Below, in pieces: positions 48,059 to 56,849 of a stretch of 64,000 nucleotides of DNA. The stretch comes from Kurthia huakuii LAM0618. GTDB lineage: Bacteria; Bacillota; Bacilli; Bacillales_A; Planococcaceae. How positions within the stretch are numbered: the stretch's first letter is position 1; each line of letters opens with the position of its first letter. A model generated the notes under the pieces. It worked only from the letters and a program-made list of their open reading frames with translations. It searched no databases and was not told the origin of the DNA. The stretch lies in NCBI RefSeq assembly GCF_000505545.1, contig NZ_AYTB01000007.1:428902-492901 (forward strand), in the 5' to 3' direction. The translations under genes and the position numbers were made by a program.

Positions 48059-48517
48059 ATGCCAAAAATATGTATCGATGCTGACGGATGTCCAGTCGTT
48101 AATGAAACGATTGTTGTCGCACAAGATTTGGAAATGAAAGTTGTTATTTTTTGTGATACATCACATGAGATTGTTAGGGAAGGTGCTATGACCGTAACCG
48201 TTTCCAAAGGTAATGATTCCGCGGATTTTGCATTAGTAAACAAAATTCAAAAAGGTGATATCGTTGTGACACAAGATTATGGCCTTGCCACGATGGTGTT
48301 AGCGAAAAATGGATTTTGTATTGATCAAAATGGGAGAGAATATACCCATCAAAATATTGATAGTTTATTAAATATCCGTCATGTTAGTAAAAAAATTCGA
48401 CAAAATGGTGGGCGCTTAAAAGGGCCGAAAAAACGTGCAAAAGATGCCAATAAAATTTATGAAATGAAATTTCGACAATTTTGTGAACGAATACTATATA
48501 TAGATAAAACAGATTGA
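48059..48517 (+). CDS. yqxD: YqxD/YaiI family protein (UPF0178, DUF188)
   Basis: 152 residues. Acidic nuclease-like N-terminus ICIDADGCPV, SKGNDSADFALV near 50 and VTQDYGLATMVL near 75 are the conserved acidic segments of this PIN-like family. Cytosolic; enzyme activity unproven. ATG 48059 follows AAAGGA by eleven bases. It stands alone upstream of a decayed 750-base stretch. Confidence 0.87.
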   Translation: MPKICIDADGCPVVNETIVVAQDLEMKVVIFCDTSHEIVREGAMTVTVSKGNDSADFALVNKIQKGDIVVTQDYGLATMVLAKNGFCIDQNGREYTHQNIDSLLNIRHVSKKIRQNGGRLKGPKKRAKDANKIYEMKFRQFCERILYIDKTD

Positions 48518-48949
48518 TTACATATCGTTTTGAGATCAATTAATGCATTTAAAGGATATTTAATGTGAAAATTGATGTCATATTTAGCTTCTTTAGAAAA
48601 TGTCAAGTTTTAGTGAACGACATAAGACGGAAAAATCTGTATGGAAAAAGAATAGATTTTTGTCCATTCATTCCGAAATGAGATTGAAACAATATAAAAA
48701 GTAGATGAATCGATAGTTAACAATTTTTTATCGGAGCAAAAAAAGGTATCAAGAACGATTTGGCATGGAATGTGCTTAAAAACGGAGACAACGTAAAAAG
48801 AGCAAGACACTTCTAGGGTAAAAACGTTAGAAGTGTTTTTTGATGGGTAAAAAACAAAGATAATAAAATTAACTAATGAGCAAGGTGATGACCTTATGTG
48901 AAATTAAAATGAATCACAGATTTATCTAATGAGAGAAATGGTTAAAGAC
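48518..48949. other. Non-coding stretch after yqxD
   Basis: No credible gene. A possible 8-bp stem AAAAATCT / AGATTTTT lies near 48632, and a clear intrinsic terminator at 48807-48841. Short open frames here are interrupted and have no recognised product. Likely decayed DNA bordering the IS3 remnant. Confidence 0.55.
48807..48841 (+). terminator. Intrinsic terminator in the yqxD downstream region
   Basis: ACACTTCTA (48807-48815) pairs perfectly with TAGAAGTGT (48828-48836), followed by T5. It lies 290 bases past yqxD, so it may belong to a lost gene. Confidence 0.75.
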
Positions 48950-49236
48950 AGGTAGATGGATCGTTTAGAATAGCCTATTGGCCAACAATATCGTTACGGC
49001 AAAGGACCTTTCGAAGAAGAACTGAGAGAGCTCGAACAGTTAAAGCGCAAAGTAGGCAAGGAAAAAGGCATTATCATGAGCATGCCACACAAAGGCACGC
49101 CCGCTGATAATGCCATCAGTGAACCGTTCAAGAATACATCAACTACTATAATACTATTCGAATGTTGGCAAAGTTAAATGACCTTTCTTCAGCTGAAAAA
49201 AAGTGTCTTTTCACTGACCTATTTTAGTAGGTCAGT
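48950..49236 (+). mobile_element. Decayed IS3-family insertion sequence remnant
   Basis: One open frame near 48980 reads YGKGPFEEELRELEQLKRKV, the end of an IS3-type OrfA, running straight into IIMSMPHKGTPADNAISEPF, the DDE-domain signature of OrfB (usually SMSRKGNxxDNAxxES). Most of OrfB between them is deleted. After a frame change INYYNTIRMLAKLND (usual YNTKRIQxxL) follows. The 3' end holds a hairpin ACTGACCTA / TAGGTCAGT (49213-49236). The element cannot encode a working transposase. Confidence 0.8.
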
Positions 49237-49271
49237 TCCGAATACCGTAAGTAATTTTCGACATCGACAGG

Positions 49272-50099
49272 CTATTTTGTATGTTCCTCTAACTCCGCAA
49301 CAGTTGCTTCGACTTCCGCGCGCGTTAGCTTTTCATTACCGCTTTCCATTGTTTTTAATGTTTTATGAGCGAGTGCTAGTGGGATTTTACAGAACATTAA
49401 AATACTACGCTTTTTAATTTGTTTATTGTAGGCATCTGCTTTTGCTAAATTTTCATTGGCATAAGCGAATAATTCCTCGCGTGTCCAATCATCTGGCACA
49501 AAGCTGACACCGCGTTCAGCATCTTCTTCTTGATTGCGCAAAATATTAACTGCTTGTAAGCCGCGACCATAACCAATTGCTAGGTCACGATCGGTCTCAA
49601 TACCGGCGAATGTTTTCCAAATGTCCGATAACATGACGCCAACAAGTCCTGCTACATAATAGGTATAGTCATCTAAATCTTCCTTCGTATGGCATACCCA
49701 ACCTTTTAAAGCCCATTTCGCCATGCCATCAGCCATTTCAGCAGTGGAAGCAGCCACGCGTCCGCGAATTACTTCTGGACATAACATTAACCAATCATTT
49801 AAGCGTAATGTCACTTCAGGTAATAGCTCTTTATATGCTTCCAACTCTTCTAAATAAGCTGCATTATCAAATGTTGGAGCAGTTAATAAAGCAGCTGTTT
49901 TTGTAAGCATACGTGCTTTTTCCTCTACGGTAATATCTTCATGATCTTCGATTTCATCAATGGCGCGCATACATAAATAAGAAGTTGCGACTGTTGTTTT
50001 CATATCCTTTTCTAAAAATGTAATGGGGATAAAAAATGTACGGCTTGTTGCTTTTAGTACATTCATCGCCTCTTTATATAATTGTTTTTGTTGTACCAC
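49272..50099 (-). CDS. Squalene/phytoene synthase-like protein
   Basis: About 275 residues, the trans-isoprenyl head-to-head synthase fold. First acidic motif DEIED (Asp48, Asp52) is intact; the second, normally D-x3-D in NILRDxxED, is NILRNQEED, so Asn189 replaces the first Asp while Asp193 stays. That would weaken Mg-diphosphate binding, so a full condensing activity is doubtful; a phosphatase-like role as in B. subtilis YisP is an alternative. GTG 50099 lies seven bases after GGAGG. No other carotenoid or squalene genes are nearby. Confidence 0.82.
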   Translation of the reverse strand: MVQQKQLYKEAMNVLKATSRTFFIPITFLEKDMKTTVATSYLCMRAIDEIEDHEDITVEEKARMLTKTAALLTAPTFDNAAYLEELEAYKELLPEVTLRLNDWLMLCPEVIRGRVAASTAEMADGMAKWALKGWVCHTKEDLDDYTYYVAGLVGVMLSDIWKTFAGIETDRDLAIGYGRGLQAVNILRNQEEDAERGVSFVPDDWTREELFAYANENLAKADAYNKQIKKRSILMFCKIPLALAHKTLKTMESGNEKLTRAEVEATVAELEEHTK

Positions 50100-50251
50100 A
50101 AGGATACCTCCGTTCAAGCTTTTATATTATTGTTTCGTTATTTATCGTACTGCAAAAGGCAATAAATAGACAATGAAAAAACAGATTTTCGAGATAATTT
50201 CCATTTTCTGATATAATAATGCCAATTTGATAGCCGCAAGGGGGAACAACG

Positions 50252-51811
50252 ATGAAAACAGTATGGCATGGTGGCACGATTTATACGATGCGTGGTGAAA
50301 GTGAAACGGTCGAAGCGGTATTAACAGAAGCAGGAAAAATTATTCAGACGGGGACCTATTCATCGCTGATGTTATTAGCAGATGAACAACAGGATTTAGC
50401 TGGCGCTGTGATGTATCCAGGTTTTATTGATAGTCATATTCATTTAATTGGTTATGGTGAACTATTACTAAAACGTACGGTGCAACATGTAACATCAGCG
50501 GAGCAGTTTTTAGCAGAAATACGTGAAGAAGCTGCTCAGTTAGATGGTAAGGAATGGCTTTATGTCGATATGTGGGATGAAAATAAAATGGCACGCATTC
50601 CTTCTATTGAAGAATTAGATGCAATTTATCGTGGTCCGATGCTGCTGCGCCGCGTTTGTCGACACGTTAGTTTAACGAATCATGCAGGTCTTGAAAAAAT
50701 GAATATCACTGAACAAAGCGTTGACCCAATAGGTGGCGCATATGGTCGTGATATAAATGGTAGATTAAATGGCTTATTGTACGAAAATGCCAATGATGTA
50801 TTAGTAGAGTTAGCGACATCAGATGTCAGCGAACAACAGTTAGACAATATGCTTTGTTTGGCAATTGATGATTTAGTAGCGCATGGAATTACTGGGGTAC
50901 ATTCAGAAGATTTAGGGTATTTTGGACATTATACAAAATCCCTTGGGGCATATGAACGTATTATTGGACACCAACGTTATTTCCGGGCTCATATGCTACG
51001 GAACCATCGTGTCTTTAGTGACATGATAGCCGATGGTGTGTCATTTACTAATCCATTTATTGAAGCGGGCGCAATGAAAATTTTTGCGGATGGTTCATTT
51101 GGTGGCAATACAGCTTATTTACGCGAGCCTTATGAACGAGTGAATACAACGGGGATTCGTATTCATAGCGATAAAGAATTAGCACAGTGGATTGACTTAG
51201 CGCGCACGCATAATACAGCTGTGGCTGTTCATGCGATTGGAGATGGTGCGATTGAGCAAGTGATTACGGCGCTAGAGCGAGTGTCTGCCGTGACAATGCG
51301 CGATCGCTATATTCACGGTAGTCTTTGCATGCCTGAACAAATTGAGCGTTTAGCTAAATTAAATATTATTGTTGATGCACAACCTGTATTTTTATTGTCA
51401 GATATGCCGTGGGTAGCTGAACGTTTAGGACCTGAACGCAGCAAGCATTTGTATCCGTGGAAAGCTTTTCTAGATGCTGGTATCGTGCTTGGTGCGGGTA
51501 CGGATGCACCAATCGAGCGTATTAATCCATTTGAAACGATTTGGGCAGGTGTGACTCGTAAAAAAATAGATGGTGTCGTTTATCAGCCAGAGCAATGCTT
51601 ATCGCGTTACGACATGTTATATATGCATACAAGGGGAAGTGCCTATACTGGAAATCAAGAAAACTACCGAGGACAGATTGCACCCCAATACGATGCTGAT
51701 TTTACAATTATCGACCGCGATTTATTTACGTGTAGTGATGAGGATATTTTGACAACACAAGTCGTTAAAACGGTTGTAGCAGGCCATATTGTGTATGAGA
51801 AAAACACCTAA
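50252..51811 (+). CDS. Metal-dependent amidohydrolase (YtcJ-like)
   Basis: 519 residues. The N-terminal beta part (VWHGGTIYTMRG) is followed by metal motif FIDSHIHLIGYG near 66, then VAVHAIGDGAIEQV near 330 and GAGTDAPIERINP near 415. This is the pattern of amidohydrolase family 3 (YtcJ/LAF3). Substrate unknown. ATG 50252 follows AGGGGGAA. A TATAAT (50212-50217) precedes it, with a weak -35. Next gene coaW after 74 bases. Confidence 0.88.
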   Translation: MKTVWHGGTIYTMRGESETVEAVLTEAGKIIQTGTYSSLMLLADEQQDLAGAVMYPGFIDSHIHLIGYGELLLKRTVQHVTSAEQFLAEIREEAAQLDGKEWLYVDMWDENKMARIPSIEELDAIYRGPMLLRRVCRHVSLTNHAGLEKMNITEQSVDPIGGAYGRDINGRLNGLLYENANDVLVELATSDVSEQQLDNMLCLAIDDLVAHGITGVHSEDLGYFGHYTKSLGAYERIIGHQRYFRAHMLRNHRVFSDMIADGVSFTNPFIEAGAMKIFADGSFGGNTAYLREPYERVNTTGIRIHSDKELAQWIDLARTHNTAVAVHAIGDGAIEQVITALERVSAVTMRDRYIHGSLCMPEQIERLAKLNIIVDAQPVFLLSDMPWVAERLGPERSKHLYPWKAFLDAGIVLGAGTDAPIERINPFETIWAGVTRKKIDGVVYQPEQCLSRYDMLYMHTRGSAYTGNQENYRGQIAPQYDADFTIIDRDLFTCSDEDILTTQVVKTVVAGHIVYEKNT

Positions 51812-51885
51812 TCTCCTGCATGAAATAGTTGCAAATGCACTTATTTCGAATTAAAGTGTAATGGAAGCGAAAAAGGAGTTTATAT

Positions 51886-52728
51886 ATGAATACAATAGGT
51901 ATAGATGCAGGCGGTACATTAACAAAAATCGCCTATACAAACGAAAATAATCAACTGCAAGTGCGCCACTATCCTTCAAATGATTTGGCGCAAGTAGCAG
52001 CCTTTATTAATACGCATCCAAAAATTAACACATTAGGGATGACAGGTGGTCGCGCGGAACAATTAAATTTACTCTTAAACGAATCGTTAACGCGTCATTT
52101 TGTAGTGGAATTTGAAGCAACTTTTCGAGGTGTTAATGACCAATTAAAACGCCAAGAAGGCAGCCTTGAACGTTGTATCGTAGCAAATATTGGTTCTGGT
52201 ACTTCTATTCATTACAAAAATGGTGAAGCATATACACGCGTTAGCGGTACCGGTATCGGTGGCGGTACGTTAGTTGGTTTAAGTGCACTTATGACTGGAG
52301 AATACGATTATCATAAAATTGCTGATTTAGCAGAGACAGGACATCGACATTCGATTGATTTGATGGTAGCAGATATTTTTGAAGGTATGGAAGTACCAGC
52401 ACCGCTAGATCCAGATTTAACGGCGAGTAATTTTGGTAAGGTTGGTTTGAAGCCACCGCAAAATTATGCGAAAGCAGATTTGTTAGCGACGACGATGGGC
52501 CTTGTTGGCGAAGTAGTTTCGACATTAAGTATTCAATTAGCAGAGCAATATCGTGTTGAACATATCGTTTATATTGGAACAACACTTGATCATAATACGA
52601 AGCTGCGTGATGTGATTGCTAGCTATACAAAATTGAAAAAGAAAACCGCTGTCTTTTTAGGTGATGAAGGTTTTAGCGGTGCAATTGGTGCATTACTCTA
52701 TGCAAAAGAACAAGTAAGTTGTGTGTAA
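51886..52728 (+). CDS. coaW: Type II pantothenate kinase
   Basis: 280 residues, ASKHA fold with GIDAGGTLTKIAY at 4-16, IVANIGSGTSIH near 104 and SGTGIGGGTLVGL near 125. First step of CoA synthesis; type II enzymes resist CoA feedback. ATG 51886 follows AAAAGGAG. panBCD is missing from its usual place after birA, so pantothenate may come from outside. Terminator follows. Confidence 0.94.
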   Translation: MNTIGIDAGGTLTKIAYTNENNQLQVRHYPSNDLAQVAAFINTHPKINTLGMTGGRAEQLNLLLNESLTRHFVVEFEATFRGVNDQLKRQEGSLERCIVANIGSGTSIHYKNGEAYTRVSGTGIGGGTLVGLSALMTGEYDYHKIADLAETGHRHSIDLMVADIFEGMEVPAPLDPDLTASNFGKVGLKPPQNYAKADLLATTMGLVGEVVSTLSIQLAEQYRVEHIVYIGTTLDHNTKLRDVIASYTKLKKKTAVFLGDEGFSGAIGALLYAKEQVSCV

Positions 52729-52739
52729 TCACATACTAT

Positions 52740-52780
52740 AAAAAAGCAGGGAATCGATTAAAATGATTTCCTGCTTTTTT
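52740..52780 (+). terminator. Bidirectional terminator between coaW and the RNase HI-like gene
   Basis: AAAGCAGGGAATC pairs with GATTTCCTGCTTT (one G-U) with A and T flanks. Serves both convergent genes. Confidence 0.9.
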
Positions 52781-52789
52781 GATAAGTAG

Positions 52790-53176
52790 TTAGTTTTTAT
52801 GAATCGCTTCGCGCGCTAATGCATCGGCTGCTTTATTGTATTCATCAGGAATCCATTTGATGAAAAATAACGGGAACGTATCACAAATGGCTAAGCCTTT
52901 TTCAAGTAATGTTTTATACGATTCTTTTTTTACATAACGCTTTTCAATAGAAGCAACGACGATTTTTGAATCGGAGCGGACAGAAACTATCGAAGGTGCG
53001 AGCTTCTGCGCTTCTTCCATCGCCCGCACAAACGCTTGAAATTCGGCGTGATGATTATCGGTAATGCCAATTGGTTCACTAACTTTTAAGTGGTGGCCTT
53101 CACCTTTAATGAAAATGCCAATCCCGGATGGTCCGGGATTTCCGGCACTGGCCGCATCGATATAAACTTCTAACAT
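52790..53176 (-). CDS. ypeP: RNase HI-like protein (YpeP family)
   Basis: 128 residues. All four acidic catalytic residues of RNase HI are present: Asp7 (YIDAAS), Glu45 (HHAEFQAF), Asp69 (RSDSKIV) and Asp118 (KAADALARE), so it is likely active on RNA-DNA hybrids. It lacks the basic protrusion of E. coli RNase HI. Convergent with coaW; the divergent ypeQ-like gene is 90 bases away, as ypeP/ypeQ in B. subtilis. Confidence 0.85.
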   Translation of the reverse strand: MLEVYIDAASAGNPGPSGIGIFIKGEGHHLKVSEPIGITDNHHAEFQAFVRAMEEAQKLAPSIVSVRSDSKIVVASIEKRYVKKESYKTLLEKGLAICDTFPLFFIKWIPDEYNKAADALAREAIHKN

Positions 53177-53266
53177 ACAATCCCTACTTTCGATTAAGCA
53201 ATGTTACTTGCATCATATCATAGGAGAGAGTAGAATATTAAAATACTTGAAATTGAGGTGATTTCA

Positions 53267-53464
53267 TTGTTGAATCAACAAAAGATTATTAGTGAAATTG
53301 ATGCAACGATGGAAAAATATTGCGATGGTTGTTTTGTAAAACAACAATTGCGTAAAGATCGTGGCAAGCAAGGCGCCCATCAATTTTGTATTGAATCGTG
53401 TACAGTTGGGGAACAATTGCAGTTCTTAGGGCAAGAATTATTAAAAATTTATTCAAAAGAATAA
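53267..53464 (+). CDS. ypeQ: Small zinc-finger protein, YpeQ family
   Basis: About 65 residues, four cysteines as Cys19-x2-Cys22 and Cys41-x3-Cys45 plus nearby His38, a likely zinc site. No catalytic motif. TTG 53267 lies six bases after GAGGTG; an in-frame GTG at 53258 overlaps that site. Function unknown. Terminator just after. Confidence 0.8.
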   Translation: MLNQQKIISEIDATMEKYCDGCFVKQQLRKDRGKQGAHQFCIESCTVGEQLQFLGQELLKIYSKE

Positions 53465-53470
53465 GAAATG

Positions 53471-53502
53471 AGGCGTCTGGTCACTAATTAGACGCTTTTA
53501 TT
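53471..53502 (+). terminator. Terminator of ypeQ
   Basis: GCGTCT (53473-53478) pairs with AGACGC (53490-53495), followed by TTTTATT. Confidence 0.78.
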
Positions 53503-53555
53503 ACATCTTGTTGAAAATTCGGAATATTTTTGCAAGAATAATATAAAAATATATA

Positions 53556-53585
53556 TTGACTATTTCAACAATGATTATGTACACT
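53556..53585 (+). promoter_or_regulatory. Promoter of the aspartokinase gene
   Basis: TTGACT (53556-53561), 18-base spacer, TACACT (53580-53585). It leaves a leader of about 45 bases, too short for a lysine riboswitch. It also shows that an in-frame GTG/ATG run starting at 53556 is not coding. Confidence 0.6.
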
Positions 53586-53636
53586 GAAGAAAGACAGATG
53601 TTTATTCTAAAAATACAGACGATAAGGATTGATGAC

Positions 53637-54998
53637 ATGAAAGTATGTAAATTCGGTGGAACTTCCGTCGCGAGTGCGGAACAAGTAAAAAAAGTAGCGG
53701 CAATTGTACAGAGTGATGCAGAGCGTCGCTTCGTTGTCGTATCAGCGCCTGGGAAACGCGATTCGAACGATATTAAAGTAACCGACCTTCTTATTGATCT
53801 AGCAAATGCTGTTATCGCCGGTGAAGAAGTAGAAGGGAAAATCGAAGCGGTTGTAAAACGTTATGAAGAAAATGCGCAAGGTCTTGGCTTAGATAAAGAA
53901 ATCTCGGATATTATCGAAGCGGACTTACGCACGCGCTGTGAGCAGGCGATTAAAGTATCACCTGAATACGTGTTAGATAGCTTAAAAGCAAGTGGGGAAG
54001 ATAATAATGCGAAGATGATTGCTATGTATTTCAATAGCATTGGTATTGAAGCGCGTTATGTGAGCCCAAAAGATGGTTTAGTTGTAAATGAACCACCTGC
54101 GCGTACGATGGCACTTCCTGAAGCATATGATAATTTGAGCGCTTTAAAAGACTCAAATGAAATTATCGTATTCCCAGGATTCTTTGGTTATACAACAGAG
54201 GGTGTTCTACGCACATTTGACAGAGGTGGTTCGGATATTACAGGTGCGATTTTATCAGCTGCAGTAGGCGCTGATATTTATGAAAACTTTACAGACGTTG
54301 ACTGCGTGTTCAGTGCAAATCCCAAAGTTGTAAACAACCCAGCCGAAATTACCGAAATTACTTATCGTGAAATGCGCGAATTATCATATGCGGGATTTTC
54401 TGTATTCCATGATGAAGCATTGATGCCTGTATTTAAATTGAAGATTCCAGTAAACATCAAAAATACGAATAATCCAACAGCGCCAGGAACAAGAATTGTT
54501 GCTGAAAGTTCAGCTAATCGCCGTCCGGTAACAGGAATTTCTGCTGATGCAGGATTCTCAATCTTGTATGTAAGTAAATATTTAATGAACCGAGAAATTG
54601 GTTTCGGTCGTAAATTGCTCCAAATTTTAGAAGAAGAAAATATTTCATATGAACATACACCATCTGGCTTAGATGATATTTCAGTAATTATCCGTAGCCA
54701 TCAGGTAGATCTCGAAAAAGAGCAACGTATCGTTAAACGTGTGTACGATGAATTACATGCTGATGATGTTCATTTCCGTCATGGCTTCTCAATGATTGTT
54801 GTTGTTGGTGAAGGAATGAATAACAATACGGGGTTAGCCGCGCGTGCAGCAACAGCTATTTCTCGTACAGGTGCCAATATTGAAATGATTAACCAAGGTT
54901 CATCTGAAGTGTCGTTGTCATTTGGCGTACAACAACAGTTTGAAAACGCGATTTTAAAAGCATTATATGAGGAATTTTTCCAACCAGTAAACGTTTAA
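53637..54998 (+). CDS. thrD: Aspartokinase (class III, YclM/ThrD-like)
   Basis: 453 residues, one fewer than B. subtilis YclM/ThrD and highly similar: KFGGTSVAS at 5-13, KASGEDNNAKMIA near 121, FDRGGSDITGAIL near 200 and two C-terminal ACT domains (from about 300). It phosphorylates aspartate at the head of the lysine/threonine/methionine pathway. ATG 53637 follows AAGGA. No amino acid operon partner; it has its own promoter and terminator. Confidence 0.92.
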   Translation: MKVCKFGGTSVASAEQVKKVAAIVQSDAERRFVVVSAPGKRDSNDIKVTDLLIDLANAVIAGEEVEGKIEAVVKRYEENAQGLGLDKEISDIIEADLRTRCEQAIKVSPEYVLDSLKASGEDNNAKMIAMYFNSIGIEARYVSPKDGLVVNEPPARTMALPEAYDNLSALKDSNEIIVFPGFFGYTTEGVLRTFDRGGSDITGAILSAAVGADIYENFTDVDCVFSANPKVVNNPAEITEITYREMRELSYAGFSVFHDEALMPVFKLKIPVNIKNTNNPTAPGTRIVAESSANRRPVTGISADAGFSILYVSKYLMNREIGFGRKLLQILEEENISYEHTPSGLDDISVIIRSHQVDLEKEQRIVKRVYDELHADDVHFRHGFSMIVVVGEGMNNNTGLAARAATAISRTGANIEMINQGSSEVSLSFGVQQQFENAILKALYEEFFQPVNV

Positions 54999-55009
54999 TA
55001 ATGAGTTGG

Positions 55010-55044
55010 AAAAGGGACGCCACTATAAGAGGCGTCCCTTTTTA
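55010..55044 (+). terminator. Terminator of the aspartokinase gene
   Basis: AAAAGGGACGCC pairs with GGCGTCCCTTTTT around ACTATAAGA. Confidence 0.92.
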
Positions 55045-55145
55045 ATTAGGACATAAAAAAATGATGCGGTAAGAATATTTTTTTTGCGTAGATATAAATT
55101 GCATTCTCTGCGCATTTTTGATTACATTAATAGTATTACATGTAC

Positions 55146-55191
55146 AGGAGGTGAATTCTTTATCATAGCGATATGATAAAGAACTTATTTG
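55146..55191 (+). promoter_or_regulatory. Shine-Dalgarno separated from a TTG start by a perfect hairpin
   Basis: AGGAGGTG (55146-55153), then TTCTTTATCATA (55156-55167), GCGA loop (55168-55171, GNRA type), TATGATAAAGAA (55172-55183), then CTTAT and TTG 55189. The raw gap is 35 bases; with the 28-base hairpin folded, it is seven, the ideal spacing. A structure-bridged ribosome site like that of phage T4 gene 25. Confidence 0.65.
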
Positions 55192-56529
55192 GACGGAGAG
55201 ATAGTTTGGAAGTTAGTATTGTTTGCGGTATTGATTGCAGCAACAGCATTTTTTGTTTCAACAGAATTTGCTATTGTAAAGGTGCGTTCAACGCGAATTG
55301 ATCAATTAGTTGCCGAAGGGAATAAAAAGGCACTAAAAGCGAAACAAGTCACAACTCACTTAGACGAATACTTATCGGCATGTCAGCTCGGCATTACCAT
55401 TACAGCACTTGGATTAGGTTGGATTGGAGAGCCCACTGTTGAAAAATTATTGCATCCACTATTTGAAATAACGGATATTGAGGGAAGTTTAGCTTCTGTT
55501 TTATCATTCATTATTGCGTTCTCATTAGTGACATACTTACACGTAGTTGTTGGCGAATTGGCTCCTAAAACATTAGCGATTCAAAAGGCAGAGGCTGTAA
55601 CATTAGCCTTTGCTGGCCCATTAATGATGTTTTATAAAGTGATGTATTTACCAATCAAATTGTTAAATGGCTCAGCTCGTTTATTGACGGGGATGTTTGG
55701 TTTGAAAATGATGTCTGAAAATGAAGAAGTGCACAGTGAAGAAGAATTGCGCTTGATTGTAGCGGATAGTTTTAAGGGCGGAGAAATCAACCCTGCTGAA
55801 TATAACTATGTGAATCGAATTTTTGAATTTGATGATCGTGTTGCAAAAGAAGTCATGGTACCACGCACAGAAATCATTAGCTTTGATAAAGACATGACAT
55901 TAACAGAAGTATTTAGCTTAATGGATGTGGAACAATACACACGCTATCCAGTTGTTGATGGCGACAAAGACCATGTGATTGGTTTTGTGAACATGAAGCA
56001 ATTACTGACAGAAATGATTCGTCATGAGGCGAGTGGTCAAAAAACGGTTGGCGATTTTGTACAGCCTATTATTCAAGTTATTGAAACGATTCCAATCGGC
56101 GATTTATTAATCAAATTCCAAGCAAAACGTATTCATATTGCTATTTTACTTGATGAATATGGTGGAACTTCTGGTTTGGTCACAATCGAAGATATTATTG
56201 AAGAAATCGTCGGTGAAATTCGAGATGAATTTGATGCTGATGAACTTCCTGAAAAACATGAATTCAATAAAAATCATTTTAATGTTAGTGGTAAATTATT
56301 ATTAGATGAAGTAAATGATTTAACAGGCATGCAAATTGAAGATGAGGATATTGATACAATCGGTGGTTGGTTTATGGCACATCATAATGATGTCAAACAA
56401 GGAGATACGATTGAAGAACAAGGATTCCGTTTCACCGCACTTGATGTGAACAATCATCAAATTGTGCGCATTGATATTAAACGTCTTCCAGAAGCACAAC
56501 AAAAGATTGAACAAGCTGAAGAAGAATAA
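55189..56529 (+). CDS. CNNM/CorC-type (UPF0053) membrane transporter with CBS domains
   Basis: 446 residues. N-terminal CNNM/DUF21 domain with three or four helices (VLFAVLIAATAFFVSTEFAI onward), two CBS domains (about 200-325, EVMVPRTEII and HIAILLDEYGGTSGLV) and a CorC_HlyC domain at the end. Families of this type export magnesium or related cations. TTG 55189 is supported by the hairpin-bridged ribosome site and by length; no other in-frame start has a site. Terminator after. Confidence 0.88.
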   Translation: MDGEIVWKLVLFAVLIAATAFFVSTEFAIVKVRSTRIDQLVAEGNKKALKAKQVTTHLDEYLSACQLGITITALGLGWIGEPTVEKLLHPLFEITDIEGSLASVLSFIIAFSLVTYLHVVVGELAPKTLAIQKAEAVTLAFAGPLMMFYKVMYLPIKLLNGSARLLTGMFGLKMMSENEEVHSEEELRLIVADSFKGGEINPAEYNYVNRIFEFDDRVAKEVMVPRTEIISFDKDMTLTEVFSLMDVEQYTRYPVVDGDKDHVIGFVNMKQLLTEMIRHEASGQKTVGDFVQPIIQVIETIPIGDLLIKFQAKRIHIAILLDEYGGTSGLVTIEDIIEEIVGEIRDEFDADELPEKHEFNKNHFNVSGKLLLDEVNDLTGMQIEDEDIDTIGGWFMAHHNDVKQGDTIEEQGFRFTALDVNNHQIVRIDIKRLPEAQQKIEQAEEE

Positions 56530-56534
56530 ACAAG

Positions 56535-56573
56535 AAAAGGACGAGTTGCTTTCTTAAGCGCTCGTCCTTTTTT
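56535..56573 (+). terminator. Terminator between the CNNM-type gene and csp
   Basis: AAAAGGACGAG (56535-56545) pairs with CTCGTCCTTTT (56561-56571), then TT. It can act both ways for these convergent genes. Confidence 0.88.
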
Positions 56574-56590
56574 ATATTTACATGTTAATA

Positions 56591-56794
56591 TTAAATAACC
56601 GTTACATTAGCCGCTTGATTGCCACGGTTGCCTTCAACGACATCAAATTGAACACGTTGCCCATCATCTAATGTACGAAAGCCTTCAGCTACAATTCCTG
56701 TGAAATGAACAAAGATATCTTCACCTTGATCAGACTCGATAAAGCCGTAACCTTTCACCGTATCGAACCATTTTACCGTACCTTGGTGCATGTG
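56591..56794 (-). CDS. csp: Cold-shock protein
   Basis: 67 residues, one OB fold. RNP1 KGYGFIE and RNP2 IFVHFTG bind single-stranded RNA and DNA. It keeps mRNA unfolded in the cold. ATG 56794 lies eight bases after GGAGG; an in-frame ATG 12 bases upstream overlaps that site. Promoter TTGACA-18-TATAGT. The ~50-base leader contains a hairpin. Confidence 0.95.
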   Translation of the reverse strand, partial: HMHQGTVKWFDTVKGYGFIESDQGEDIFVHFTGIVAEGFRTLDDGQRVQFDVVEGNRGNQAANVTVI

Positions 56795-56818
56795 CGTTCC
56801 CTCCATATGTCGCCAATT

Positions 56819-56846
56819 TTCATTATGAGGACAAACCTCTAATGAA
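56819..56846 (-). promoter_or_regulatory. Hairpin in the csp leader
   Basis: On the minus strand TTCATTAGAGG pairs with CCTCATAATGAA with one bulge, around TTTGT. It starts at about the transcription start and ends 24 bases before the ATG. Could shield the mRNA or respond to temperature. Confidence 0.5.
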
Positions 56847-56849
56847 ACG

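Noticed and set aside
48610..48810. 66-codon minus-strand frame in the yqxD downstream gap
   Set aside because: No ribosome site or recognisable product; lies in decayed DNA.
53586..53636. Lysine riboswitch in front of the aspartokinase gene
   Set aside because: The leader after the promoter is only about 45 bases, far too short.
55172..55240. Leader peptide starting at ATG 55172 (MIKNLFGRRD)
   Set aside because: The ATG is inside the right arm of the hairpin and 18 bases from the Shine-Dalgarno; the TTG in the transporter frame fits better. Not fully excluded.
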